36,512 nt of DNA from Endomicrobium sp. (GTDB lineage Bacteria; Elusimicrobiota; Endomicrobiia; Endomicrobiales; Endomicrobiaceae), in NCBI GenBank assembly GCA_031273645.1, contig JAISRM010000144.1:1-36512 (forward strand). Direction: 5' to 3'. This document shows positions 8,748 through 16,497 of the stretch, piece by piece (position 1 is the first letter of the stretch; each line of letters starts with the position of its first letter). The notes beneath the pieces were generated by a model. It did not search any database. It was not told where the DNA came from and saw nothing but the letters and a program-made list of their open reading frames with translations. The position numbers were made by a program, and so were the translations under genes.

Positions 8748-9178
8748 AAAAAATTTTAGTTTTAAACGGTCCAAATATCAATATGTTAGGCCTGAGAGAG
8801 CCGGGCATTTACGGTAATTTTACTTTGTCCGACATAGAAAAAGCGATTTTACATCTTGCCAAAGAGCTTAATGTTGAAGTCGAATTTTTTCAATCTAATC
8901 ACGAGGGCGAAATTGTCGATAAAATACAAAGCGTTAAAGATAAAGTTTCGGCAATTATAATTAATCCCGCTGCTTTTACCCATACTTCCGTCGCCATAAG
9001 GGACGCTTTAGCGGCTATAGCTCCCATGCCTGCAATCGAAGTTCATATATCAAATGTGTATGCCAGAGAAGAGTTCAGACATAAATCTTATACGGCAGGC
9101 GTGTGCATAGGGCAAATAGCGGGTTTTGGTTTAGACGGATATTTGTTTGCGTTAAAAAAATTGAATTCTCTTATATAA
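8744..9178 (+). CDS. aroQ: Type II 3-dehydroquinate dehydratase
   Basis: This enzyme dehydrates 3-dehydroquinate to 3-dehydroshikimate, directly after AroB in the shikimate pathway. The 144-residue length and motifs are those of the type II dodecameric enzyme: LNGPNINMLGLREPGIYG with Arg18 and the catalytic Tyr23, QSNHEGEIVDKIQ, INPAAFTHTSVAIRDAL, and EVHISNVYAREEFRHKS with the catalytic His. The ATG overlaps the aroB stop (ATGA), so the two are translationally coupled. The gene is followed by a bidirectional terminator. Confidence 0.96.
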   Translation: MKKILVLNGPNINMLGLREPGIYGNFTLSDIEKAILHLAKELNVEVEFFQSNHEGEIVDKIQSVKDKVSAIIINPAAFTHTSVAIRDALAAIAPMPAIEVHISNVYAREEFRHKSYTAGVCIGQIAGFGLDGYLFALKKLNSLI

Positions 9179-9231
9179 TAAATATCCTGAGGTATTTTTC
9201 AATCTTGATTTAAAAAAATTTATAAAGAAAA

Positions 9232-9261
9232 AAAGCCCCGAAGAAAAATCTTCGGGGCTTT
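9232..9261. terminator. Bidirectional intrinsic terminator between aroQ and csp
   Basis: A 13-bp perfect stem AAAGCCCCGAAGA (9232-9244) / TCTTCGGGGCTTT (9249-9261) closes a 4-nt AAAA loop. A-rich and T-rich flanks occur on both sides, so it can end the aroQ transcript rightward and the convergent cold-shock transcript leftward. Confidence 0.88.
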
Positions 9262-9277
9262 CATGTTTTTGGTTAGG

Positions 9278-9481
9278 TTAGATCTTTTTTATGTTAGCTG
9301 CTTTAGGACCCTTGTCTGAATTGACAACTTCAAATTCAACACTGTCGCCCTCTGCTAATGATTTGAAACCTTCCGACTGAATAGCCGAATAGTGCGCAAA
9401 AACATCGCCTGAACCGTCATCATTGGAAATAAATCCGTAACCTTTCTGGTCGTTAAACCACTTCACTTTGCCTTGTGCCAT
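9278..9481 (-). CDS. Cold-shock domain protein (CspA family)
   Basis: This 67-residue single cold-shock domain is a small beta-barrel that binds single-stranded RNA and DNA and melts RNA secondary structure. Both nucleic-acid motifs are present: RNP1 as KGYGFI and RNP2 as VFAHYS, after the usual GKVKWFN start. AAGGAG lies 9 nt or so upstream of the ATG, within the sequence read as AAGGAGTTGTAACAAATG on the minus strand. The gene stands alone, with its own promoter and a long leader upstream and a shared terminator downstream. Csp proteins may be cold-induced or constitutive; the sequence does not tell which this is. Confidence 0.95.
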   Translation of the reverse strand: MAQGKVKWFNDQKGYGFISNDDGSGDVFAHYSAIQSEGFKSLAEGDSVEFEVVNSDKGPKAANIKKI

Positions 9482-9604
9482 TTGTTACAACTCCTTGTTT
9501 TCTTATCCGCTTAATGCAGATAACTAAATCGCTTTAAGCTTAAGCTTAAGCTGAACTTTTGAAGTTCGTGAAATTATTTAATAAAATAATAAACAAAATG
9601 TCAA
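9482..9604 (-). promoter_or_regulatory. csp promoter and structured 5' leader
   Basis: On the minus strand TTGACA (9604-9599) and TTAAAT (9581-9576) are 17 nt apart. The predicted leader is about 88 nt. It contains a GAACTT-CAA-AAGTTC hairpin (9553-9567) and three tandem copies of the 6-mer TTAAGC (9534-9551, plus-strand reading), which are self-complementary. Long foldable leaders are typical of cold-shock mRNAs, where they control translation with temperature. Confidence 0.6.
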
Positions 9605-9635
9605 GCGGAATTTTAATTATTGTTTTTTCAAGGTT

Positions 9636-10150
9636 GTCATTGCCGAAAGTATTAATGATCTTTTATTCCTAAGCAGCCTGCGCCCGAATGTTTTTATCGG
9701 GTGTAAAAAGAATTTTTTAGTAAACATGTGTTTGTCATTCCCGTGTTTTTAATATTTGTTCTTCCTTAGCAGCCTGCACTCGAGTGTTTTTATCGGGTGG
9801 GGATCCATGTTTAATATTAATATAGTTTCTAACATTATTTCTTTTCAGACCGTGTCTGTTTTATTTGTGTCTGTCATTCCCATGAAAATGGGAATCCATT
9901 TTTAATATAAATATAGCTTCTAACATTATTTCTTTTAAAGACACAATGTAAAAAAAATTGTTTAGTAAACGTGGATTCCCGCTTTCGCGGGAATGACAAA
10001 CCAGACTGCGTCTGAGAGAATTTTTTAGCAAACTTGTATCCCACTTTCGTGGGAATGACAAAACGGCTCAAGCTGCCAATCCCATAAAAACAGACGAAGT
10101 CTGTACCATAAAACAGGCGAAGCCTGATGAAGTCTGGGCTGCTAAGTTGT
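9636..10150. repeat. Repeat island upstream of the M24 peptidase
   Basis: This gene-free stretch contains a CACTCGAGTG-type module in reverse orientation (about 9740-9802). A second 125-bp long unit, reversed relative to the 346-470 copy, lies at 9873-9997, starting GTCATTCCCATGAAAATGGG and ending in GGATTCCCGCTTTCGCGGGA plus ATGAC. Its two arms differ in their loop bases, but each keeps internal pairing. Mini-hairpins CAGACGAAGTCTG and CAGGCGAAGCCTG follow near 10090-10125. A GCAGTAAGCTGC palindrome (10156-10167) ends about 34 nt before the next start codon. Confidence 0.8.
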
Positions 10151-10200
10151 TGCCTGCAGTAAGCTGCGGGGGGGATATGTTAAAAATAAAGGAAATTAAA

Positions 10201-11250
10201 ATGAAAAATAAAATTAATGAACTTGCGCAAAAGAATTCGGCAGACAACATTTTGTTTACGGGCAAGGCGGAAACTTTTTACCTTTCCGCAGCGGAGTTCG
10301 ACGGGTTTTGGATTCTTGCTTTAAAAGACGAAATATACGCGCTATGTTCAAAGATGACGCAAAATCAGGTAAAAGAATTTTTTAGCGGACAGGACGTAAA
10401 AATTTATGCGGGAGATTCTTTAAGCAAATCGGTTGTTGAAATTTTAAAAGAAAAGCGCGTTTGCGTTTTGACGGTTGATTCCAAATATATGAGCGCTTCC
10501 GATTTTCTTCTTATAAAAAGCAGGCTTGAGGCGGAAAATATCAGCCTGTTTGTAAAACACGCAATTACGGACGCAATAAGAATTGTAAAATCTGCCGCCG
10601 AAATTGAGAAGTTAAAAAAGGCGTGTTCAATAGTTTCGGAAGTATGCGACCAAATAAGAGAAGAAGTGAAGCCCGGTCTTTGCGAACTTGACATACATTA
10701 CAGAATTCTCGAACTTTTTGCAAAAAATAAAGTTAAAGAAAGTTTTACTCCTATAGTTGCGGCAGGCAAAAATTCCGCAAACCCTCATCATGCGAGTTCA
10801 AATTATAAAATATCGCAAAACGATATAATAATGACGGATATCGGCTGCATATATGAAGGGTACTGTTCTGATTTGACACGCACATATTTTTTAGGTAACA
10901 TTAATGGCGTTCAAAAAACGGTTTGGGACACGGTAAAAAACGCGCAAAGCGCGGCGATAAACGAAATTAAAGCCGGCCGGCCTATTTGTCAAGCTGACGC
11001 AGCCGCAAGAAAAATAATAGAAGCGGCCGGATATAAAGACAATTTTATTCATACTACCGGGCACGGAGTAGGTATAGAAATTCATGAAATGCCTTCGCTT
11101 GCTGCAAACGCCGAAGGTGTTTTTTTAACGCATATGGCGGTTACCGTTGAGCCCGGCATATATATTGAAGGCAAATTTGGAGTCAGGATAGAAGACACTG
11201 TTTGCGTAACGCAATCCGGATGCGAAATTTTAACTTCTGCAAAATATTAA
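10201..11250 (+). CDS. M24-family Xaa-Pro aminopeptidase
   Basis: This is a 349-residue metallopeptidase predicted to remove N-terminal residues preceding proline. The N-terminal creatinase-like domain covers about 1-120 and the catalytic pita-bread domain about 128-349. The metal ligands are all visible: Asp in MTDIGCIYEG, Asp in YCSDLTRTYF, His in TTGHGVGIEIHEMP, Glu in TVEPGIYIE and Glu in VRIEDTVCV. I chose the ATG at 10201 because AAAGGA (10188-10193) lies 7 nt upstream. The longer frame to 10147 runs back into repeat sequence. A CAGGCAAAGCCTG mini-hairpin abuts the stop codon. efp lies 73 bp downstream, a pairing common in bacteria. Confidence 0.92.
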   Translation: MKNKINELAQKNSADNILFTGKAETFYLSAAEFDGFWILALKDEIYALCSKMTQNQVKEFFSGQDVKIYAGDSLSKSVVEILKEKRVCVLTVDSKYMSASDFLLIKSRLEAENISLFVKHAITDAIRIVKSAAEIEKLKKACSIVSEVCDQIREEVKPGLCELDIHYRILELFAKNKVKESFTPIVAAGKNSANPHHASSNYKISQNDIIMTDIGCIYEGYCSDLTRTYFLGNINGVQKTVWDTVKNAQSAAINEIKAGRPICQADAAARKIIEAAGYKDNFIHTTGHGVGIEIHEMPSLAANAEGVFLTHMAVTVEPGIYIEGKFGVRIEDTVCVTQSGCEILTSAKY

Positions 11251-11308
11251 CAGGCAAAGCCTGCAGACAAAATTTAAAATAGACGAAGTCTAAAACAGGC
11301 GAAGCCTG
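11251..11308. repeat. Mini-hairpins between peptidase gene and efp
   Basis: CAGGCAAAGCCTG (11251-11263) starts at the base after the stop codon. CAGGCGAAGCCTG (11296-11308) ends on the first G of the efp ribosome-binding site GGGGAG (11308-11313). A weaker AGACGAAGTCT lies between them. The spacer thus consists almost wholly of these elements. Confidence 0.75.
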
Positions 11309-11323
11309 GGGAGATAAGCAACG

Positions 11324-11881
11324 ATGATTTCAACATCTGATTTCAGAAACGGATTAAATATTTTGGTTGACGGCGAGCCTTATCAAATCACGTGGTTTCA
11401 AAATCACAAACCGGGCAAAGGCGGCGCGGTAATGAGAGTAAAACTCAGACATCTTAGGAAAGGCGGAACTATAGAACGCACTTTTAAATCCGGCGAGAAA
11501 TTTGAAGCTTTAAGCGTTACCAGACAAAAAAAGCAGTTTCTTTATAAGGAAGGCGACAATTTCAATTTTATGGATTTAAACACTTACGACCAAATAAGCG
11601 TGTCTCCTGAAATTATCGGAGAACTTGCCAACTATTTAACCGAAAACAGAGAAGCCGACGCCATATATTTGGAAAGCGAACTTATAGGCGTAGAAATTCC
11701 GGCAATTATAGAAATGACTATTGCCGAATCCGAGCCCGGAATTAAAGGCGATTCCGTTTCAAATATGACAAAAATGGCAAAACTTGAAACCGGAGCCGAT
11801 ATACGCGTGCCTTTATTTATTAAGGAAGGCGACAGAATAAAAGTTGATACAAGAACAGGCGAATATGTGGAAAGAGTTTAA
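11324..11881 (+). CDS. efp: Elongation factor P
   Basis: EF-P binds ribosomes stalled at consecutive prolines and stimulates peptide bond formation. The 185-residue length and three-domain layout are normal: a KOW-like N-domain (about 1-65) and two OB folds. The tip loop NHKPGKGGA places a Lys at position 32, the site that is beta-lysylated, rhamnosylated (as Arg) or otherwise modified in other bacteria. No EpmA/EpmB homologue is in the window, so the modification cannot be inferred. The C-terminal signature with GDRIKVDTRTGEY is intact. GGGGAG lies 10 nt upstream of the ATG, directly against a mini-hairpin. Confidence 0.97.
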   Translation: MISTSDFRNGLNILVDGEPYQITWFQNHKPGKGGAVMRVKLRHLRKGGTIERTFKSGEKFEALSVTRQKKQFLYKEGDNFNFMDLNTYDQISVSPEIIGELANYLTENREADAIYLESELIGVEIPAIIEMTIAESEPGIKGDSVSNMTKMAKLETGADIRVPLFIKEGDRIKVDTRTGEYVERV

Positions 11882-11968
11882 ACCGGCAAAAAAATTCTTT
11901 AACGCTTTCTGCGCGCATTTGAGCTTGTGATTTTTATTTTATATTTTTAGTTTTAACCGGAGCATATT

Positions 11969-12397
11969 ATGAACCCTCAGGAAATCAAAGAGTTTTTAAA
12001 ATCTATAAAAGACACGGATATTGAAGAACTTCAATATCAAAGCGGGAGCGATTCATTATATTTTAAAAAAAGCGACGTTGAAGCTTTTGTCGCAGAAATC
12101 AAAGAACCCGTAAAAGTTGAAGAAGTTAAAATCAAAGAACCTCCAAAGCCTGCATATATAGCTATAAAGTCGGCTATGGTAGGCACTTTTTCAAGCGCGT
12201 CAAATAATGATAAACCTCCTTTTGTAAGAGAAGGTTCAGAAGTTGCGCCCGGTAAGAAAGTCGGGCAGATAGAAGCGATGAAAATCATAAAAGACGTAAA
12301 CTCAAAAGTTAAAGGCAAAATAGTAAAGGTATGCGTTTCAAACGGCGAAAGCGTCGAATACGGACAGGAATTGTTTTTGTTAGAACCTGCCAAATAA
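11969..12397 (+). CDS. accB: Biotin carboxyl carrier protein of acetyl-CoA carboxylase
   Basis: AccB carries the biotin that shuttles carboxyl groups from biotin carboxylase to the carboxyltransferase in the first step of fatty-acid synthesis. This 142-residue protein has an acidic N-terminal part, a short Lys/Glu/Pro linker (about 43-62) and a biotinyl domain. The biotin site is EAMKII with Lys105. The thumb segment expected of AccB is visible around 74-88 (SSASNNDKPPFVREG). GGAG (11959-11962) lies 6 nt before the ATG. accC begins 48 bp downstream, the usual accB-accC order. Confidence 0.95.
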   Translation: MNPQEIKEFLKSIKDTDIEELQYQSGSDSLYFKKSDVEAFVAEIKEPVKVEEVKIKEPPKPAYIAIKSAMVGTFSSASNNDKPPFVREGSEVAPGKKVGQIEAMKIIKDVNSKVKGKIVKVCVSNGESVEYGQELFLLEPAK

Positions 12398-12445
12398 AGC
12401 TGCCGGCGGCCGTCAATTGCAAATTGCCGTTTTCAAAGAGGAACT

Positions 12446-13795
12446 ATGTTCAAAAAAGTTTTGATAGCAAACAGAGGCGAAATAGCGTGCAGAATAATAA
12501 GAGCGTGCAGGGAACTGGGCGTTAAAACGGTCGCCATTCATTCCGAAGCCGACAGAGACTGCATGCACGTAAAACTTGCCGATCAGTCGGTTTGCGTCGG
12601 GCCGGCAAGCGCGTCGGAAAGTTATTTAAATATTCCAAGCATAATTGCCGCAGCGGAAATTACCGGAGCCGACGCCATACATCCCGGATACGGTTTTCTG
12701 GCGGAAAACATGTATTTTGCCGAAGTTTGCCAAGCCTGTAAAATACATTTTATAGGTCCTAAAAAAGAATCCATAGAAAAAATGGGCGACAAAATAGCCG
12801 CAATTGAGCTTATGAAAAAATCCGGCGTGCCGGTAGTTCCGGGTTCAGACGGCCCTGTTAACGCCGAAGATCCTAAAATTTTTGCTCTTGCCGAAAAAAT
12901 AGGGTATCCCGTTATAATAAAAGCCACAGCCGGCGGCGGCGGAAAAGGCATGAGGATAGTTGTTTCTCACGAAACGCTTGCCAATTCCGTTATTATGGCG
13001 CAGACGGAAGCGAAAGCGGCTTTCGGCAATTCCGACGTCTATATGGAAAAATATATTGAAGAGCCGCATCACATAGAATTTCAAATTATGGGCGACAAAT
13101 TCGGAAACGTCGCTTATCTTCCGGAAAGAGACTGCTCCATACAAAGAAGACATCAGAAACTTGTCGAGGAAAGCCCTTCTCCTCTTATAAGCGAAACTCT
13201 CAGAAAAAAAATGGGCAAAGCCGCAAAAAATGCGGCCGCCGCCGTCAAATACGTTACCGTAGGAACTGTGGAATTTCTTGTTGACAAAGAAAATAATTTT
13301 TATTTTATGGAAATGAACACAAGAATTCAAGTTGAGCATCCGGTAACGGAAATGATAACCGGCATAGATCTTGTGAAAGAACAAATAAAACTTGCCGCAG
13401 GCGAAAAACTTTCCGTTACTTCCGAAAAAATAAAAATTTTAGGGCATGCCATAGAATGCAGAATTAACGCAGAAGATCCCGATAAAGATTTTATTCCTTC
13501 TCCCGGAACTATAGGCAAACTTTACCTGCCCGGCGGAATGGGCATAAGAATTGACTCTCACGTTTATTCCGGTTACACGATTCCTCCTTTTTACGACAGC
13601 CTTATAGCTAAAATTATCGCTTTAGGTTCAGACAGAGACGAAGCTATAGCAAAAATGTCAAGAGCTTTAAAAGAAGTTGAAATAGAAGGCATTAAAAACA
13701 CTTCGCCGCTGCACGGAAAAATTATGGCCAACGAAAAGTTCCGCAAAGGAAGCGTTACTACAGATTTTTTGCCTAAATATATTTTCGGCAGGTAA
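12446..13795 (+). CDS. accC: Biotin carboxylase subunit of acetyl-CoA carboxylase
   Basis: This enzyme carboxylates the biotin on AccB using ATP and bicarbonate. The 449-residue length equals that of E. coli AccC. The N-terminal domain starts KVLIANRGEIACRIIRA. The ATP-grasp domain has KATAGGGGKGMRIV, the RDCSIQRRHQKLVEE segment, and the catalytic loop MEMNTRIQVEHPVTE with Glu289 and Arg293. The C-terminal biotin-carboxylase domain includes GHAIECRINAEDP. AGAGGA lies a few bases before the ATG. The accB-accC pair ends at a terminator. Carboxyltransferase subunits are not in the window. Confidence 0.96.
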   Translation: MFKKVLIANRGEIACRIIRACRELGVKTVAIHSEADRDCMHVKLADQSVCVGPASASESYLNIPSIIAAAEITGADAIHPGYGFLAENMYFAEVCQACKIHFIGPKKESIEKMGDKIAAIELMKKSGVPVVPGSDGPVNAEDPKIFALAEKIGYPVIIKATAGGGGKGMRIVVSHETLANSVIMAQTEAKAAFGNSDVYMEKYIEEPHHIEFQIMGDKFGNVAYLPERDCSIQRRHQKLVEESPSPLISETLRKKMGKAAKNAAAAVKYVTVGTVEFLVDKENNFYFMEMNTRIQVEHPVTEMITGIDLVKEQIKLAAGEKLSVTSEKIKILGHAIECRINAEDPDKDFIPSPGTIGKLYLPGGMGIRIDSHVYSGYTIPPFYDSLIAKIIALGSDRDEAIAKMSRALKEVEIEGIKNTSPLHGKIMANEKFRKGSVTTDFLPKYIFGR

Positions 13796-13837
13796 GTTTT
13801 GCGCATGAAACGCATTTTAGAAATATCATAAAAAATC

Positions 13838-13870
13838 AAAACGGCGGACTTAAACGATCTGCCGTTTTTT
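13838..13870 (+). terminator. Intrinsic terminator after accC
   Basis: AAAACGGCGGA (ending 13849) pairs with TCTGCCGTTTT (from 13858), with one G-T pair, across a loop of about 8 nt, and runs into a T7 tract. It lies about 45 bp after the accC stop and before gmhA. Confidence 0.82.
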
Positions 13871-13922
13871 TATTGCCGGGCTATTTTGTATAATGGTATA
13901 AAATTTTTAAATAAGAGGGTTT

Positions 13923-14495
13923 ATGCAAAATCATGAGATTATCAAAAATTTGATCAGCGAAAGCATTGAAGCCAAACGCATGATGTTTGACCAATCGGAA
14001 CTTATTGAATCTATCGCCGCAAAAATTATTGAAAGCTATAAAAATGGACGCAAAACCATAGTTGCCGGAAACGGCGGCTCGGCGGCAGACGCTTTGCATT
14101 TTGCGGCTGAAATGGTAGTCCGTTTTGAAAAAAACAGAAAGGCTTTGCCGTCGATTGCCCTGTCGGAAAACGTATCTACAATCACGGCCGCCGGAAACGA
14201 TTTCGGCTTTGACCAAAGTTTCAGCCGACAGGTTGAAGCTTTTGCCCAAAAAGGCGACGTTTTTATCGCAATTTCAACAAGCGGAAATTCGCCAAACATA
14301 ATTAAAGCTGTGGAAACCGCAAAAGCGCTTGGCGTTTTTGTCATAGGCTTGACAAATTCCGACGGCGGAAAAATGAAAGAAATGTGCGATATATGCTACT
14401 GCGCGCCGTCAAAAATCACAGCCCGCGCCCAAGAATGCCATATAACGCTTATACATATTATTTGCAGGCTGATAGAAACGGCAGTTGAAGAATAA
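13923..14495 (+). CDS. gmhA: Phosphoheptose isomerase
   Basis: This SIS-domain enzyme converts sedoheptulose 7-phosphate to D-glycero-D-manno-heptose 7-phosphate, the first step of ADP-heptose synthesis for the LPS inner core. The 190-residue length fits. Typical segments are AGNGGSAADALHFAAEM (with the catalytic Glu), AISTSGNSPNIIKAVETA and ECHITLIHIICRLIE (with the catalytic His). AGAGGG precedes the ATG. A TATAAT (13889-13894), without a clear -35, lies 29 nt upstream and may be its promoter, just past the accC terminator. rfaE2 of the same pathway follows, separated by a repeat insertion. Confidence 0.93.
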   Translation: MQNHEIIKNLISESIEAKRMMFDQSELIESIAAKIIESYKNGRKTIVAGNGGSAADALHFAAEMVVRFEKNRKALPSIALSENVSTITAAGNDFGFDQSFSRQVEAFAQKGDVFIAISTSGNSPNIIKAVETAKALGVFVIGLTNSDGGKMKEMCDICYCAPSKITARAQECHITLIHIICRLIETAVEE

Positions 14496-14520
14496 AAAAT
14501 CTTAGCTGTTTGTCCGTTTT

Positions 14521-14719
14521 GTCATTGCCGCGAAAGCTGAAATCCATGTTTACTAAAAAATTCTCTCAGACAGCCTTCGGCTGTTTTATAAAAACAGACG
14601 CAGTCTGAAAAGAAATAATGTTAAAAAACTATATTAATATTAAAATGTTTCTCCGCCCGATAGAAACACTCGAGTGCAGGCTGCTAAGGAAGAAAGAATA
14701 TTAAAAACGCGGGGATGAC
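14521..14719. repeat. 199-bp composite repeat unit between gmhA and rfaE2
   Basis: This is a long repeat unit with both slots filled. The left arm is degraded (GTCATTGCCGCGAAAGCTGA). The centre carries a CAGCCTTCGGCTG plus CAGACGCAGTCTG pair of mini-hairpins, and the right arm carries the CACTCGAGTGCAGGCTG module. The same composite architecture recurs at 23854-24051 and, reversed, at 15617-15814 (198 bp each). The rest of the 315-bp space up to the rfaE2 ribosome-binding site shows nothing more. Confidence 0.8.
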
Positions 14720-14810
14720 AAACTGAAAGATATTTTGAGACGACGCCTGAATACAGACGCAAATGTTTAGCGTAGAAATCTCCTTTTTAAAATAGCGGGG
14801 ACTATAAAAA

Positions 14811-15293
14811 ATGAAAAAAGCGTTGACTTGGCAAAAGATGCAAAAAGAAGTTAAAAGACTTCAAAAAAACGGAAAAAAAGTCGTTTTTACAAACGGTTGT
14901 TTTGATTTACTTCATTTGGGGCATACGTCCCTTTTTGAAAAAGCAAAATCTATGGGCGACATTTTAATAGTGGCGATAAATTCGGACAAATCTTTAAGAT
15001 GCCTCAAAGGTCCTAAAAGGCCGCTTGTGGGAGAAAAAGACAGAGCGAAACTTCTTCTTACTTTAAAACCGGTTGATTACGTTGTTGTTTTCGGACAGCA
15101 AACCCCTTACGAACTTTTAAAAAAACTTTGCCCCGACATTTTAGTTAAAGGCGGAGACTATAAACTTTCGGAAATAGTAGGAAGAGAATTTGTTAAAAAG
15201 GTGTATAGGTTCCCGTTTATAAAAGGCAAATCCACAACGAACTTAATTAATACTATACTAGAACGCTACGGCAAAGCGGCAAAACCGCTTTAA
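14811..15293 (+). CDS. rfaE2: Heptose 1-phosphate adenylyltransferase
   Basis: This 160-residue nucleotidyltransferase matches the C-terminal (adenylyltransferase) half of HldE and transfers AMP to D-glycero-D-manno-heptose 1-phosphate to make ADP-heptose. It has the FTNGCFDLLHLGHTSLFEKA segment with the HxGH motif, ILVKGGDYKLSEIVGRE, and the KSTTNLINTI end. The kinase domain (HldE N-terminal half) is absent, so the two activities are split into separate genes here. GCGGGGA lies 10 nt before the ATG. With gmhA next door this implies a heptose-containing LPS or similar glycoconjugate. The kinase and phosphatase steps are not encoded in the window. Confidence 0.93.
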   Translation: MKKALTWQKMQKEVKRLQKNGKKVVFTNGCFDLLHLGHTSLFEKAKSMGDILIVAINSDKSLRCLKGPKRPLVGEKDRAKLLLTLKPVDYVVVFGQQTPYELLKKLCPDILVKGGDYKLSEIVGREFVKKVYRFPFIKGKSTTNLINTILERYGKAAKPL

Positions 15294-15359
15294 TTAATAC
15301 TATAAGCCAAACGCTACGATAAGAAAATGATTTTGCGCGCAACAAGACGCAGTGTATCA

Positions 15360-15940
15360 GCGCTAACTGTCAGCAGTTAACTGATTTTTAAACTTGCAGG
15401 CTTCGCCTGTTTTATTTGTGCCCGTCATTCCCGTGAAAACGGGACAGACTTCGTCTGTTTTATGGGATTGGCGGCCAGTGTCTGTTTTGTTAATTGTTTT
15501 TCAAGGTCTGTCATTCCCATGAAAATGGGACAGGCTTCGCCTGTTTTATGGAACGCAGCCAGTGTCTGTTTTGTTTGCGTCTGTCATTTCCATGAAAATG
15601 GAAACCGCCTCTCGCTGTCATTCCCATGTTTTTAATATTTGTTCTTCCTTAGCAGCCTGCACTCGAGTGTTTTTATCGGGTGGGAATCCATGTTTAATAT
15701 TAATATAGCTTCTAACATTATTTCTTTTCAGACTGCGTCTGTTTTTATAAAACAACCGAAAGCTGTAAAAAGAATTTTTTAGCAAACTTGGATTCCCATT
15801 TTCATGGGAATGACAAACCGGACGCAGTATGTCCTGAAAGTTTTTATGTGGGTTGCAGACTGCGTCTGTTTTGTTTTTGTCTGTCTTTCCTGAAAGTATT
15901 AATGTAGGTTGGCTGCAGCAAGCTGCGGGATATTGTTAAA
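15360..15940. repeat. Repeat island upstream of the thiD2-like gene
   Basis: The island opens with the ATCAGCGCTAACTGTCAGCA block, which is related to 18173-18235 and 21731-21785. Hybrid arms fused to mini-hairpins follow (about 15423-15545). A complete reversed 198-bp composite unit lies at 15617-15814, bounded by GTCATTCCC and GGGAATGAC. A GCAGCAAGCTGC palindrome (15915-15926) ends 22 nt before the next start codon. The stretch 15294-15360 shows nothing recognisable. Confidence 0.8.
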
Positions 15941-15948
15941 ATTTGATA

Positions 15949-16497
15949 ATGAAAAAAGAAAAATTAAAAAAACAAAAAGACAAAAAAAATACCGGCTTAG
16001 GCGTTAAAACTTTTGACGTTTTAACGCCGCTGCCCGCATTGCGCTTGCAGCGAAAAGGACGCCGGCAAGAATGTCTGCAAGAAAAGCGGCGAAGCTGCTG
16101 CCGTATTATAGATGCTAATCTTAACCGCTGCCGCGAAGGGTTAAGGGTTGTTGAAGATTGTCTGCGTTACGTTTTAGACGATACTGTTTTATATAAAAAA
16201 ACGCGCGCCGTCCGGCACGAAACGGACAAAATCTTAAGAGACCGCTATGCAGAGCTGATAAAAGAGCGCGACATCATTTCAGACGGCGGCCGCCGCCTGC
16301 CTGAAACTGATTCAAAAAACTTATCTCAAATAATAATTTCAAATTTTAAGCGCGCGCAGGAATCTTTGCGCGTTCTTGAAGAATATTCAAAAACCGTTTT
16401 TCCAAAAGCCGCGCAGGAATTTAAAAAACAAAGATACGCCGCATACGATCTTGAAAAAGCAGTTTATTTAAAATACAAAACGCCCGCTGATTTTTAA
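15949..16497 (+). CDS. ThiD2-like thiamin biosynthesis protein (stand-alone)
   Basis: From about residue 52 this protein resembles the ThiD2 family, which occurs alone or as an N-terminal extension of thiamin-phosphate synthases and phosphorylates hydroxymethylpyrimidine phosphate. The telling segments are RIIDANLNRCREGLRVVEDC, RHETDKILRDRY and KRAQESLRVLEEYSK. No ThiE domain follows; the frame stops after about 182 residues. The first 50 or so residues are Lys/Arg/Gln-rich, look unlike the family, and are encoded partly by an 11-bp hairpin (16000-16028). The true start is therefore uncertain. ATG 15949 has no good ribosome-binding site, and in-frame TTG codons at 16036 and 16045 are alternatives. 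The upstream sequence is all repeat. Confidence 0.7.
   Translation: MKKEKLKKQKDKKNTGLGVKTFDVLTPLPALRLQRKGRRQECLQEKRRSCCRIIDANLNRCREGLRVVEDCLRYVLDDTVLYKKTRAVRHETDKILRDRYAELIKERDIISDGGRRLPETDSKNLSQIIISNFKRAQESLRVLEEYSKTVFPKAAQEFKKQRYAAYDLEKAVYLKYKTPADF

Noticed and set aside
10147..10200. Longer N-terminus for the M24 peptidase
   Set aside because: The extension is read from repeat-derived sequence. The ATG at 10201 has a well-spaced AAAGGA site and begins the conserved domain.
15800..15950. TPP riboswitch upstream of the thiD2-like gene
   Set aside because: The conserved CTGAGA and downstream thi-box segments are not present. The sequence consists of palindromic repeats.
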